Below, one piece after another: positions 24,222 to 34,011 of a stretch of 64,000 nucleotides of DNA. The stretch covers positions 310,001-374,000 of the forward strand of contig NZ_WUEG01000001.1 of NCBI RefSeq assembly GCF_010468565.1, in the 5' to 3' direction. The position numbers and the translations under genes are program-made. Source of the stretch: Allomuricauda sp. TY007 (GTDB lineage: Bacteria; Bacteroidota; Bacteroidia; Flavobacteriales; Flavobacteriaceae). The notes beneath the pieces are model-generated. The model was given only the letters and a program-made list of their open reading frames with translations, was not told where the DNA came from and did not search any database. Every line of letters begins with the position of its first letter. Position 1 is the stretch's first letter.

Positions 24222-26639
24222 ATGTTCAAAAATCACTTAAATATTGCCTGGAGGACCATCAAAAAGGATAAGCTCTTTACGTTTATCAAAATTGGTGGTT
24301 TTGCCGTAGGTATTGCCGCTTGCCTTTTAATTGCGCTTTTTATCCGTAACGAAGTTAGTTATGACCAGCACTATGCCAAGAAAAATCAAATTTACAGAGT
24401 AGTTTTTCAGGGAGAGATCCAAGGGGAGGTCATGAAAAGCACGCATTTTCAGCTGCCTTTTGCCGATGCGCTTCAATCCGATTTTCCCGAAATAATCAAA
24501 GCGGGAAAAGTAAACACCATAGAGATATTTGGTGCCGGCAAACGCGGGTTTAGGTTAACAGGAAAAAAGGAGAACACCTTTGAGGAGAACTTTATTCTTG
24601 CCGATCAAGAAGCATTCGATATTTTGGAAATACAATTGGAGCAGGGCGACCCTGCAACAGCTTTAACGGAACCCAAAAGCATTGTTATTTCCAAATCCAA
24701 GGCCGAAAAGTACTTTCCTAATGGCAATGTTTTGGAGCAAACCATATTTTTGGACAACGACACCTCAACCCCGTATACCGTAACAGGGGTAATGGAGGAT
24801 GTACCCGAGAGCTCCCATCTTGATTTCGATTTCCTTCTTCCCATTGAAGATACCAACCAGAGCTGGACCAATCAGAATTATTTTACCTACGTCTTGGTAA
24901 ATCCCAATACCAATATTCAAGAGTTGGAGCAAAAAATGACTTTGATCGTTGAAAAATATATCATCCCGGCACAAATAAAACGGGGGCGATCGGCCAGTTT
25001 TATAGACGTATTGCGAACAGCGGAATACAAATTGCAGCCCGTAACGGACATCTATTTAAAATCGGACCTAAAAATGCAGGATGGACTCAAGCATGGCGAT
25101 GTTAAGTTTGTTTGGCTTTTTGCTGCCATTGCCATTTTTGTACTGCTCTTGGCCATTATCAATTTTATCAATCTTTCCACGGCTAAATCGGCCAATAGGG
25201 CCAAAGAGGTTGGGCTTAGAAAAACCATTGGGGCATTTAGGAACAATCTGGTAAACCAATTCCTAACAGAATCAGTGGTTTTTAGCGTTATCTCCTTTGT
25301 TCTGGGAGTTGTACTAGCTTGGGTGTTGTTACCTACTTTTAATGAAATTGCTTCCAAAAACATGGAGCTTCCCTGGTCCGCATGGTGGTTTGCCCCTATG
25401 TTGTTGGTGTCAGCTTTACTGGTCGGAGTTTTGGCAGGGTTATATCCAGCGTTCTATTTATCAGCTTTTAGACCTGCGAATGTCTTAAAAGGAAAGTTGA
25501 GTGTAGGAAGTAAAAGCGGAAGGTTAAGGAGCGGCTTGGTGGTTTTTCAATTCACAACTTCGGTGATTTTGATTATCGGGACTTTGATCATTTACCGTCA
25601 GATGGATTTTATCGTAAGCAAGGAATTGGGGTATGACAAAGAACGTGTTGTAGTGCTTGAAGGAACCAATATTCTGGGAAACAAAATAGAATCTTTTAAA
25701 GAACAGCTCGCGTCATTATCACAAGTAAAGAGTGTTACATCCACCAATTATTTGCCCATAAATGGTGGAAGCAGAAACGGAAACACCTTTAATGTAGATG
25801 GGCAAGATGATGGCGGAAGGGGTATTCCCGCCCAAATTTGGAGGGTGGATTACGATTATATGGAAACCTTGGGTATTCGATTGGAAAAAGGAAGAGGTTT
25901 CTCCAAAGAGTTTGCCTACGACTCTATCAACTCCATTGTGATCAACTCCAAAATGGCCTCGGAATTGGGCCTGCAGGACCCGATTGGCAAAAAATTGGAT
26001 AATAGTGGTCAAGTTTTTGAAATCATCGGGGTTATAGAGAATTTCCATTTCAAATCCCTGAAAGAGGATATCTCTTCACTTTCGTTGGTCATAGGAGAGG
26101 ATGTCGGTGCCGTTTCGGTAAAACTGGAAAAGGGAGACCCAACGGAAGCATTGGCCTCCATTGAACAAGTTTGGAACAGAAATGTACCGAATCAAGCACT
26201 CAATTATTCTTTTCTGGAACAGGAGTTTGCCCAAATGCACGAAGATGTTCAACGCATGGGTAAAATATTCAACAGTTTTGCACTTTTTGCCATTCTCGTG
26301 GCCTGCTTGGGTCTTTTTGCACTATCAGCTTTTATGGTGGAACAACGAAGAAAGGAAATAAGCATCAGGCGGGTTCTGGGCGCTCCTTTCAAAAACATTT
26401 ACAAACTACTCACACTCGACTTTTTAAAATTGATCATCATTTCTATATGTATTGCCATCCCCATAGGTTGGTATTTGATGAATAGGTGGTTGGAAGGCTT
26501 TGCTTACCGCATCAACATTGGGTGGGAAATATTTTTGACGGCAGGGCTCATAGCGCTCGGCATTGCGATAGTTACCATCAGTTATCAATCTATTGGAGCA
26601 GCCTTGTTAAAACCTACCAAAGGCTTACGCACGGAATAA
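24222..26639 (+). CDS. MacB/FtsX-type ABC permease 1
   Basis: A protein of 805 residues from ATG 24222, chosen because all five paralogues begin MFKN/MIKN plus a basic amphipathic helix. The layout is an N-terminal membrane helix (about 22-40), a MacB-like periplasmic domain (about 50-275), an FtsX membrane domain (about 285-430, with FINLSTAKSANRAKEVGLRKTIGAFR), a second membrane helix and periplasmic domain (about 440-670), and a final FtsX domain with EQRRKEISIRRVLGAPFKNIY. It is a fused duplication of the basic FtsX unit. It ends KPTKGLRTE. It has no ATPase domain and probably works with the ATPase at 23443. The exported substrate is unknown. Confidence 0.92.
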   Translation: MFKNHLNIAWRTIKKDKLFTFIKIGGFAVGIAACLLIALFIRNEVSYDQHYAKKNQIYRVVFQGEIQGEVMKSTHFQLPFADALQSDFPEIIKAGKVNTIEIFGAGKRGFRLTGKKENTFEENFILADQEAFDILEIQLEQGDPATALTEPKSIVISKSKAEKYFPNGNVLEQTIFLDNDTSTPYTVTGVMEDVPESSHLDFDFLLPIEDTNQSWTNQNYFTYVLVNPNTNIQELEQKMTLIVEKYIIPAQIKRGRSASFIDVLRTAEYKLQPVTDIYLKSDLKMQDGLKHGDVKFVWLFAAIAIFVLLLAIINFINLSTAKSANRAKEVGLRKTIGAFRNNLVNQFLTESVVFSVISFVLGVVLAWVLLPTFNEIASKNMELPWSAWWFAPMLLVSALLVGVLAGLYPAFYLSAFRPANVLKGKLSVGSKSGRLRSGLVVFQFTTSVILIIGTLIIYRQMDFIVSKELGYDKERVVVLEGTNILGNKIESFKEQLASLSQVKSVTSTNYLPINGGSRNGNTFNVDGQDDGGRGIPAQIWRVDYDYMETLGIRLEKGRGFSKEFAYDSINSIVINSKMASELGLQDPIGKKLDNSGQVFEIIGVIENFHFKSLKEDISSLSLVIGEDVGAVSVKLEKGDPTEALASIEQVWNRNVPNQALNYSFLEQEFAQMHEDVQRMGKIFNSFALFAILVACLGLFALSAFMVEQRRKEISIRRVLGAPFKNIYKLLTLDFLKLIIISICIAIPIGWYLMNRWLEGFAYRINIGWEIFLTAGLIALGIAIVTISYQSIGAALLKPTKGLRTE

Positions 26640-26659
26640 TCAATCAAAAATCATCAATC

Positions 26660-29059
26660 ATGATAAAGAATTATCTAAAAATAGCATGGAGGAACCTTAT
26701 CAAGAACAAGGCCTATACCATTATCAATGTAGGGGGACTTGCCCTAGGTATGGCCGTAGCCCTTATCATTGGGTTGTGGATTACGGACGAACTGAGCCAT
26801 AACAGCTATTTTGTCAATAAAGAGCGAATAGCACAGGTTTTTCAATCGCAGACCATGAATGGGGAAACAGGGACCGGACCCGCTATTCCCCGCCCGTTGG
26901 AAAAAGCTTTCAGGGATGGGTATATGGACAATTTCAAGCATTTGGTAATGTCCTCATGGAACACTTCGCAATATCTTAAATACAAGGAGACCAGTATATC
27001 GAGGAGCGGGAATTTTATGCAGCGTGAGGCCCCCGAGATGTTGGAAATCAATATCCTAAAAGGAGAAAAGGACGGGATTCGGGAAATCAATTCCATTATG
27101 TTGAACGAATCGACAGCCAATGCCCTTTTTGGCGGTGAAGACCCTATTGGAAAGACCATAGAGGTCAATAGTCAATACGACATGATGGTATCAGCAGTTT
27201 ATGAGGACATACCCTTCAACAATTCGTTCAACGATACTGAGTTTATTATGCCTTGGGATAAATATGTTTCCATAAATGAATGGATTAAAAATGCTGAAGA
27301 TCAGTGGGGTAATAACTCCTTTCAAATGTTTGTACAAATAGCGGACAACACAACCATGGAATCCGTTACCTCAAAAATCATAAAGGTAAAACAAGAGCTT
27401 AACGAAAACTCAAGAGAGTTCAACACGGAATTGTTCTTGTTGCCGATGGAAGATTGGCATTTACGATCGCGCTTTGAAAACGGTAAACAGGTGGGCGGTA
27501 GAATCAAATACGTATGGCTATTTGGGATTATCGGGGCTTTTGTACTGTTGCTGGCCTGTATAAACTTTATGAACTTGAGCACGGCCCGTTCCGAAAAGAG
27601 GGCAAAAGAAGTTGGTATTAGAAAGTCCATTGGTTCGCAACGCGGCCAACTCATCAACCAGTTTTTGGGAGAATCCTTTTTAGTGGTTTTGTTTGCCTAT
27701 GCGCTTGCCATTTTTATTGTGATGCTATCCTTGAGCGGGTTCAACGACCTCGCCAGAAAAGAAATCGATTTTCCTTGGACTTCCCTTGGGTTTTGGGCAG
27801 CCTCTTTGGCGTTTATTTTGTTTACGGCCCTGTTAGCGGGAAGCTATCCGGCACTTTATCTTTCCTCATTTAAACCTGTGGATGTACTGAAGGGAACCTT
27901 TAAAGCAGGAAAACACTCAGGATTGCCCCGAAAGATTTTGGTTGTGGTTCAGTTTACCGTTTCGGTGGCATTTATTATAGGAACCGTCATCGTGATGCAA
28001 CAAATCAACCATGCCAAAAACAGACCTGTAGGTTATGACAAGGAAGGCTTGGTGCAAGTGCCGACCATGAGTCAAGATTTTAACGGAAAGTTTGAATTGA
28101 TGCGGGAAGAATTTATCAATTCGGGAGCGGTCATCGAAATGTCGACCTCCAGCAGCCCAACAACAAATATATGGTCCAACCGTAGTGGTTGGACATGGGA
28201 AGGCAAACCCGAAGGTTTTCAAGAAGACCTGGCCTGGACCGAAGTATCCCCGGAATATGCCAAAAGTCTCAATTTAAAGATTGTGACCGGAAGAAATTTT
28301 TCACGGGACTTTGCTTCCGATTCAACGGCCGTACTTCTTAATGAAACAGCCGTAAAATATATGGGACTCAAAGACCCCATTGGGAAACTCCTTATAGATG
28401 AGGATGCTGAAAATCCAAGTGATCCCTTGAAAATCATTGGAGTGGTTCAGGATATGATTGCCCAATCTCCATATGAGCCCGTTAAACAAGGCATGTATGT
28501 ATTCGACAGATATGGTAACGGCTCCTATTACAACATGAGATTGAACCCAGAGCAAAGTGCGAGCCAGAATATCGCTGTCATCGAAAGAGTTTTCAAAGAG
28601 CATTTTCCAAGCATTCCTTTTCAATACGACTTTGTGGACGATGAATATGGTGAAAAATTTGCGGCCGAAGAACGTATTGGTCGATTGTCGGGAATTTTTA
28701 CGGCACTGGCCATTCTAATCAGTTGTTTGGGATTGTTTGGCTTGACTTCCTTTGTGGCGGAACAGCGAACCAAGGAAATAGGGGTGCGTAAGGTTTTAGG
28801 GGCTTCGGTGTTCAATGTATGGAATATGTTGTCCAAGGATTTTTTGAAACTGGTCATTATCTCTTGCTTCATTGCAGTGCCCATCGCCTATTATGTGATG
28901 AACGGTTGGTTACAGGAGTATCCGTACCGTGTGATTTTGAAATGGTGGATTTTTGCCCTGGCTATGATTGGGGCTATGGCAGTGACCATTTTGACAGTTA
29001 GTTTTCAGGCAATTAGAGCTGCCAAATCCAACCCTGCACGAAGTTTGAGAACGGAATAG
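26660..29059 (+). CDS. MacB/FtsX-type ABC permease 2
   Basis: A protein of 799 residues from ATG 26660; an upstream in-frame start would run through the end of permease 1 in another frame and is rejected. It has the same duplicated plan: helix, periplasmic domain, FtsX domain (FMNLSTARSEKRAKEVGIRKSIGSQRGQL), helix and periplasmic domain, FtsX domain (AEQRTKEIGVRKVLGASVFNVWNML). It ends NPARSLRTE. The periplasmic part is Asn/Gly/Trp-rich and differs from permease 1, which is where substrate or adaptor specificity would lie. It starts 20 bases after permease 1 stops. Confidence 0.92.
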   Translation: MIKNYLKIAWRNLIKNKAYTIINVGGLALGMAVALIIGLWITDELSHNSYFVNKERIAQVFQSQTMNGETGTGPAIPRPLEKAFRDGYMDNFKHLVMSSWNTSQYLKYKETSISRSGNFMQREAPEMLEINILKGEKDGIREINSIMLNESTANALFGGEDPIGKTIEVNSQYDMMVSAVYEDIPFNNSFNDTEFIMPWDKYVSINEWIKNAEDQWGNNSFQMFVQIADNTTMESVTSKIIKVKQELNENSREFNTELFLLPMEDWHLRSRFENGKQVGGRIKYVWLFGIIGAFVLLLACINFMNLSTARSEKRAKEVGIRKSIGSQRGQLINQFLGESFLVVLFAYALAIFIVMLSLSGFNDLARKEIDFPWTSLGFWAASLAFILFTALLAGSYPALYLSSFKPVDVLKGTFKAGKHSGLPRKILVVVQFTVSVAFIIGTVIVMQQINHAKNRPVGYDKEGLVQVPTMSQDFNGKFELMREEFINSGAVIEMSTSSSPTTNIWSNRSGWTWEGKPEGFQEDLAWTEVSPEYAKSLNLKIVTGRNFSRDFASDSTAVLLNETAVKYMGLKDPIGKLLIDEDAENPSDPLKIIGVVQDMIAQSPYEPVKQGMYVFDRYGNGSYYNMRLNPEQSASQNIAVIERVFKEHFPSIPFQYDFVDDEYGEKFAAEERIGRLSGIFTALAILISCLGLFGLTSFVAEQRTKEIGVRKVLGASVFNVWNMLSKDFLKLVIISCFIAVPIAYYVMNGWLQEYPYRVILKWWIFALAMIGAMAVTILTVSFQAIRAAKSNPARSLRTE

Positions 29060-29068
29060 ATCAACCTG

Positions 29069-29087
29069 TACTGAACTCGTTTCAGTA
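29069..29087. repeat. Short REP-type hairpin between permease genes
   Basis: tactgaa (29069-29075) and ttcagta (29081-29087) form a 7-bp stem around ctcgt. Strings of the form ACTGAACTCGTTTCAGT recur between genes in many flavobacterial genomes. There is no T-run, so it is not a typical terminator. It lies in the 44-base gap before permease 3. Confidence 0.45.
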
Positions 29088-29103
29088 TCAAAAAACAACA
29101 ATC

Positions 29104-31536
29104 ATGTTTAAGAACAATATTAAAATAGCCTGGAGAAGCCTTAAAAAACAGCCGTTCTTTACCTTCCTTAACATATTTGGATTAGCTATAGGAATGGCTG
29201 GTGGGCTTTTGCTGGGTCTTTACATTTATGACGAGTTGAGCTATGACAAAATGTTTGCGGATGTTGATAGAATTCATCGTATAAACGCCGATATAAAATT
29301 TGGTGGTGAGTTAAATACCCAGCCCGAAGTGTCCGCACCTATGGCCGAAGCCGTTTTGAATGACATTTCACAGGTTGAGGAAGTTACCCGATTTAGAAAT
29401 ACAGGGGCTGTACTGATCAAAAAGAACGGAGATGTCAATAGCTTTAAAGAGCCGCGGACAGCGTATGCAGAGACGAGCATGTTTAGTTTGTTGGGGTTAA
29501 AGTTATTGTATGGCGATACCTCTACAGCTTTGGACGAACCTAATACTGCAGTGATTTCCAAGAGCCTTGCCCAAAAACTTTTTTCTACCGAAAACGCCAT
29601 TGGCCAAGTCATTGATGTAGAAGTTTATGGCAAGTATACAGTGTCCGGGGTGATTGAGGATCTTCCCAAAAATTCTTTTTTACAAAATAGAAACCTTTTT
29701 CTGTCCATGGTTGGATACCCAGATGCAAGTGCTGGTGCCTGGGGCAGCCATAATTATTACACTCTTGTTAAACTTAGGGAAGGTGCACAGCCCAATGATA
29801 TTCACCAAGGCCTAAACGCTATGGTGGGGAAATATGTAATTCCCTATGTGCAACGCTATTTTCCAGGTATCACCTTAAAAGAATTTGAGGAAAGCGGCAA
29901 CTATATAAAATATAGTACCATACCCTTGACAGATATTCATTTATATTCAGATCGCAGTCCGGAGTTCAGTCCAAACGGTACAATTCAGAATATTTATGTT
30001 TTGGGGGCCATAGGAGTATTCTTGCTTGTTTTGGCCAGCATCAATTTTATGAACCTGTCCACGGCCCAATCTTTGAAAAGGGCGAAAGAAGTAGGGGTTA
30101 GAAAAACTTTGGGTTCGGATAGGTCTAGTCTCATCTGCCAATTTTTAACGGAATCGGGACTTATTTCATTTGGGTCTTTGGTGTTGGCTGTAGGCATCGC
30201 CTTTGCAGTTTTGCCTTTGTTTAATCAACTATCCGGAAAATCAATGGTGATTCCGTTTACCAATCCCGTCTTCTTGGTTATTTTGGTTGTAGCGACCGTT
30301 TTTTTAGGATTTTTTTCAGGGAGTTATCCAGCCCTTTTTATGTCGCGCTTTGTGCCTGTAAAAGTACTTAAGGGAGGCAGCGTACAAAGTTTGGGTGGGG
30401 GCAAGACCCGTAGTATTTTGGTCATCTTCCAGTTTGCTGTTTCGGTCTTGTTGATTATTTCCACCCTAGTAGTGTATCAACAAATAAGTTATATAAAAAG
30501 CAAGGACCTTGGTTACGCCAAGGACCAAGTTCTTGTAGTGGAGGATGTTTATCTTTTAGGGAATAAAAGGAAGGTCTTCAAGGAACAGGTGAAAGCCATA
30601 CCCCAAACTAAACAAGCTACATTGAGTAGTTTTCTGCCCACCCCGTCCAGCCGGAATGACAATTCATTTTTATTGAACGAGAACCGAAGCCAAGAAAGAG
30701 CCGTCCAAATGCAGGAGTGGCAGGCAGATTTTGACTATGTCAATACGATGGGACTGGAACTGGTCGCAGGAAGGGATTTTGACTCTCGTTACGGTACGGA
30801 CTCCATGGCAATCATTGTAAACGAAACTACTGTGAAAAAGATGAACAGTACCTTAAATGAGGTGTTGGGTAAAAAGCTGGTGGATATCAACCAAGGCAAT
30901 GGAGAACTAATTTACACAATCATAGGTGTTGTTAAAGACTTTAATTTTGAGACCCTTCATAGCGAAGTTGCAGCTTTGGGGATATTTCCCAGTGATAATG
31001 CGGGAAGAATGGCAGTTAAAATGGGCAATGGAAATCTGGATGGTACGTTAGCGCAAATTGAACAGCTTTGGAAGCAAATGGCGCCAGGTAAACCTTTTTC
31101 GTATTATTTTATGGACGACTCCTTTAATCAAAGCTACGATGCCGAACAGCGTTTGGGGCAAATCTTTATGATTTTCACCCTGCTTTCCATTTGTATTGCC
31201 TGTTTGGGCCTTTTTGGATTGGCAGCATTTAATGCCCAAAAAAGGGTTAAGGAGATTGGAGTACGAAAGGTTTTGGGGGCCAGTGTGAGCCAAATTACCT
31301 ACCGTTTGTCGATGGATTTCTTAAAACTGGTTTTTATTTCCATTGGTGTTGCGTTGCCCTTGGGCTGGTTTGTTATGAACAGGTGGTTGGAGGATTTTGC
31401 TTATAGGATTGATATTCCTTGGTGGTCCTTTCCACTAGCGGCCTTGATAGCCGTGATCATTGCAGTGCTTACGGTAAGTTATCAAAGTATAAAAGCTGCC
31501 ATAGTAAATCCGGTGAAGAGTCTAAGAACAGAGTAG
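29104..31536 (+). CDS. MacB/FtsX-type ABC permease 3
   Basis: An 810-residue paralogue with the same duplicated FtsX plan. The first FtsX domain carries FMNLSTAQSLKRAKEVGVRKTLGSDRSSL (about 315-345). The second carries QKRVKEIGVRKVLGASVSQITYRLS (about 715-740). It ends NPVKSLRTE. The periplasmic regions contain long polar stretches (for example ESGNYIKYSTIPLTDIHLYSD). It lacks an ATPase domain. Among the five it is closest by eye to permease 1, which suggests local duplication. Confidence 0.92.
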   Translation: MFKNNIKIAWRSLKKQPFFTFLNIFGLAIGMAGGLLLGLYIYDELSYDKMFADVDRIHRINADIKFGGELNTQPEVSAPMAEAVLNDISQVEEVTRFRNTGAVLIKKNGDVNSFKEPRTAYAETSMFSLLGLKLLYGDTSTALDEPNTAVISKSLAQKLFSTENAIGQVIDVEVYGKYTVSGVIEDLPKNSFLQNRNLFLSMVGYPDASAGAWGSHNYYTLVKLREGAQPNDIHQGLNAMVGKYVIPYVQRYFPGITLKEFEESGNYIKYSTIPLTDIHLYSDRSPEFSPNGTIQNIYVLGAIGVFLLVLASINFMNLSTAQSLKRAKEVGVRKTLGSDRSSLICQFLTESGLISFGSLVLAVGIAFAVLPLFNQLSGKSMVIPFTNPVFLVILVVATVFLGFFSGSYPALFMSRFVPVKVLKGGSVQSLGGGKTRSILVIFQFAVSVLLIISTLVVYQQISYIKSKDLGYAKDQVLVVEDVYLLGNKRKVFKEQVKAIPQTKQATLSSFLPTPSSRNDNSFLLNENRSQERAVQMQEWQADFDYVNTMGLELVAGRDFDSRYGTDSMAIIVNETTVKKMNSTLNEVLGKKLVDINQGNGELIYTIIGVVKDFNFETLHSEVAALGIFPSDNAGRMAVKMGNGNLDGTLAQIEQLWKQMAPGKPFSYYFMDDSFNQSYDAEQRLGQIFMIFTLLSICIACLGLFGLAAFNAQKRVKEIGVRKVLGASVSQITYRLSMDFLKLVFISIGVALPLGWFVMNRWLEDFAYRIDIPWWSFPLAALIAVIIAVLTVSYQSIKAAIVNPVKSLRTE

Positions 31537-31573
31537 ATCAACTTTACGCCACACAATCAAAAAAAGAAAGACC

Positions 31574-33988
31574 ATGTTCAAGAACTATTTAAAAATTGCT
31601 TGGAGAAACCTAGTCAAGAACAAAGTATTCACGGCAGCCAATATTGTGGGGCTTAGCAGCGCTTTTGCCATTGCCATTCTTTTGGTAATGACAGCTTTGT
31701 TTGAGCTCTCGTTCGATCAATTCCACGACAATAAGAATACCACATACCAACTTTATTTATCCAATCAAACCCCAAGAGGTCCGGAAATCAGTACATCAAA
31801 CCCAGTGCCCTTGGCCCCTGCCCTTAAAGATGAGGTAACGGGCATAAAAAACATTGCCCGTGCCATAAGCGACGATGCATTGGTACTGTACAAGGAAAAG
31901 GTTTTGGATTTGGACGCCGAATATGTGGATGCCAGTTATTTTGACATTTTTACTTTTCCCGCAGTTTCTGGAAATATCAAAAACCCAATTCCGGACAAAA
32001 CCTCGGTGGCCATTACAGTGGCAACAGCAAAAAAGCTATTTGGTGATGATACGGAGGTGATAGGAAAAACCATTTCCATTCAAATGAACGGGGAGGAAAA
32101 GCCCTTTGCCATAGCGTCCGTACTTGAGGACACTCCGGACAATAGCAGCATTGATTTTGAAATTGTGATTCCTTTTGAGAACTATCCGGAATACCTCCAG
32201 AACAAAGATAGGTGGGATGCTCAGTTTCACCCCGTGTACCTACAGTTGGAAGATGGAATGTCCGCAGTCGAATTTGAGGAAAACACCAGAAGTTTTGTTA
32301 ATCTGCACTATAGGGAAAGTATTGAGAGTGATAAAAGGGATGGCGCCACGGCAGATGCCAATGGTCAGTTCAAGCAGCTTCATATACTGCCTATCACCGA
32401 TATGCGATTTACCTCTTTTAAAAGTGGGATAGCTGAAACAAAACGCATTTTTCCCAACATCATATTGGGGATTGCCCTGGTCATTATATTTATTGTAAGC
32501 GCCAATTTCATTAACATGAACATTGCCCTGAGCGAAAAAAGATTAAAAGAAATAGGAATGCGGAAAACCCTTGGTGCAATCAAGAAACAACTGTTCGTAC
32601 AATTTTGGTTGGAAAGTCTGTTGATTTTTGTCGTGTCGCTATTCTTGGGGCTTATGGTGAGCAACCTACTTTTGAATCCTTTTACCTCTCTTTTTAAAAC
32701 AAAGGCTTCTTTTGCCAATATAGCACAGCCCAGTACCATTGTCCTTTTTGCCCTGGCCATTTTTTGCATTACCCTTATTGCCGGGGGCTATCCTGCCTTG
32801 GTAATGAGTAAGATAGGCACGTTGAGGGCCCTAAAAGGAAAGTTGAATTTGGGCAAGAACCGTTTACGGAACGGTTTGATCGTGCTTCAGTTTTCCATAG
32901 CCATCATCTTGATCAGTGGCACTTTGGTACTGCATGGTCAAATTGAATATATGAGGAACAAAGACTTGGGATACAATAAAGAACAAGTGGTTTCCATTCC
33001 CCTAAACGGCAAAAAGGACAGCTATCGAGTGGTGGAACTGCTTCGCAACGAACTAAAGAACAATCCCGATATCTTAAACGTTACGGGAGCTGATAACAAT
33101 TTGGGACTTGGACGGGACGGGAGCCTTTCCAGTAGTAGAATGGGCTTTGATTATAAAGGAAGGGGTGTAATTACCCACACCTTGACCGTGGACCACGATT
33201 ATGCCAAAACCTTGGATTTGGAATTGGTAAAGGGCCGTATGTTTAATAGGGATTTTAAGGCAGACAGCCTTAGTTTGGTAATCAACGAGTCGATGGCCGA
33301 ACAGTTTGGAGAGAAAGACCCGCTCTCGATTCGTATTCCCATGGATGATTCTATTACGTACTCTGTAATCGGAGTGGTAAAGGACTATAATTTTCAGGAA
33401 ATCAGCAAGACTGTTGAACCTCTTACTCTTTTTATGAACCAAGGTGGGGATTTATACTATGCTTATGTAAAGATTGCGCCAAACAACATTGCCAAATCCT
33501 TTGATGCTATTAAGGGTGCTTGGACAAAAATTGAACCTCAGGCCGAATTTCTGGGTTCTTTTTTGGATGAAAATGTAGATCGAACCTTTAGACGGGAAAA
33601 GACCTTGGCAACGATTATTACAAGCGGAAGCATTTTGGGCATACTGCTGAGCTGTATCGGCCTGTTTGCCATATCTATGTTGGTGGTGGCCCAAAGGACC
33701 AAGGAAATAGGGGTTCGCAAAGTTATTGGTGCCAGTGTTTCATCTGTGGCCTTCCTGCTGACCAAAGACTTTTTAAGATTGGTGGGCATTGCTTTTATTA
33801 TAGCTACACCCATTTCTTGGTATATTTTGGACGGATGGTTACAGAACTATGCCTCCCGTGTTACTTTGAGCCCGTTATTTTTTGTTGGGGCGGGACTGCT
33901 GGCAACGCTCATTGCCTTTGTTACGATATGTGCACGAACAGTAAAAGCGGCATCGGCCAATCCTGTGAAAAGTTTACGAACGGAGTAA
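31574..33988 (+). CDS. MacB/FtsX-type ABC permease 4
   Basis: An 804-residue paralogue of the same plan. Its first membrane region is less conserved than in permeases 1-3 (VIIFIVSANFINMNIALSEKRLKEIGMRKTLGAIKKQL), with MN in place of the usual LST after the FIN motif. The second FtsX domain has AQRTKEIGVRKVIGASVSSVAFLL, and the end is NPVKSLRTE. The last membrane segments include CysAla (TICARTVKAASANPV). It is 37 bases downstream of permease 3 and 23 bases upstream of permease 5, in line with one operon. Confidence 0.92.
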   Translation: MFKNYLKIAWRNLVKNKVFTAANIVGLSSAFAIAILLVMTALFELSFDQFHDNKNTTYQLYLSNQTPRGPEISTSNPVPLAPALKDEVTGIKNIARAISDDALVLYKEKVLDLDAEYVDASYFDIFTFPAVSGNIKNPIPDKTSVAITVATAKKLFGDDTEVIGKTISIQMNGEEKPFAIASVLEDTPDNSSIDFEIVIPFENYPEYLQNKDRWDAQFHPVYLQLEDGMSAVEFEENTRSFVNLHYRESIESDKRDGATADANGQFKQLHILPITDMRFTSFKSGIAETKRIFPNIILGIALVIIFIVSANFINMNIALSEKRLKEIGMRKTLGAIKKQLFVQFWLESLLIFVVSLFLGLMVSNLLLNPFTSLFKTKASFANIAQPSTIVLFALAIFCITLIAGGYPALVMSKIGTLRALKGKLNLGKNRLRNGLIVLQFSIAIILISGTLVLHGQIEYMRNKDLGYNKEQVVSIPLNGKKDSYRVVELLRNELKNNPDILNVTGADNNLGLGRDGSLSSSRMGFDYKGRGVITHTLTVDHDYAKTLDLELVKGRMFNRDFKADSLSLVINESMAEQFGEKDPLSIRIPMDDSITYSVIGVVKDYNFQEISKTVEPLTLFMNQGGDLYYAYVKIAPNNIAKSFDAIKGAWTKIEPQAEFLGSFLDENVDRTFRREKTLATIITSGSILGILLSCIGLFAISMLVVAQRTKEIGVRKVIGASVSSVAFLLTKDFLRLVGIAFIIATPISWYILDGWLQNYASRVTLSPLFFVGAGLLATLIAFVTICARTVKAASANPVKSLRTE

Positions 33989-34011
33989 TTCCTCACTGAA
34001 ACAGTTAAGCT

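Noticed and set aside
26486..26659. N-terminal extension of permease 2
   Set aside because: The extension overlaps the end of permease 1 in another frame and is not membrane-compatible; ATG 26660 restores the shared N-terminus.
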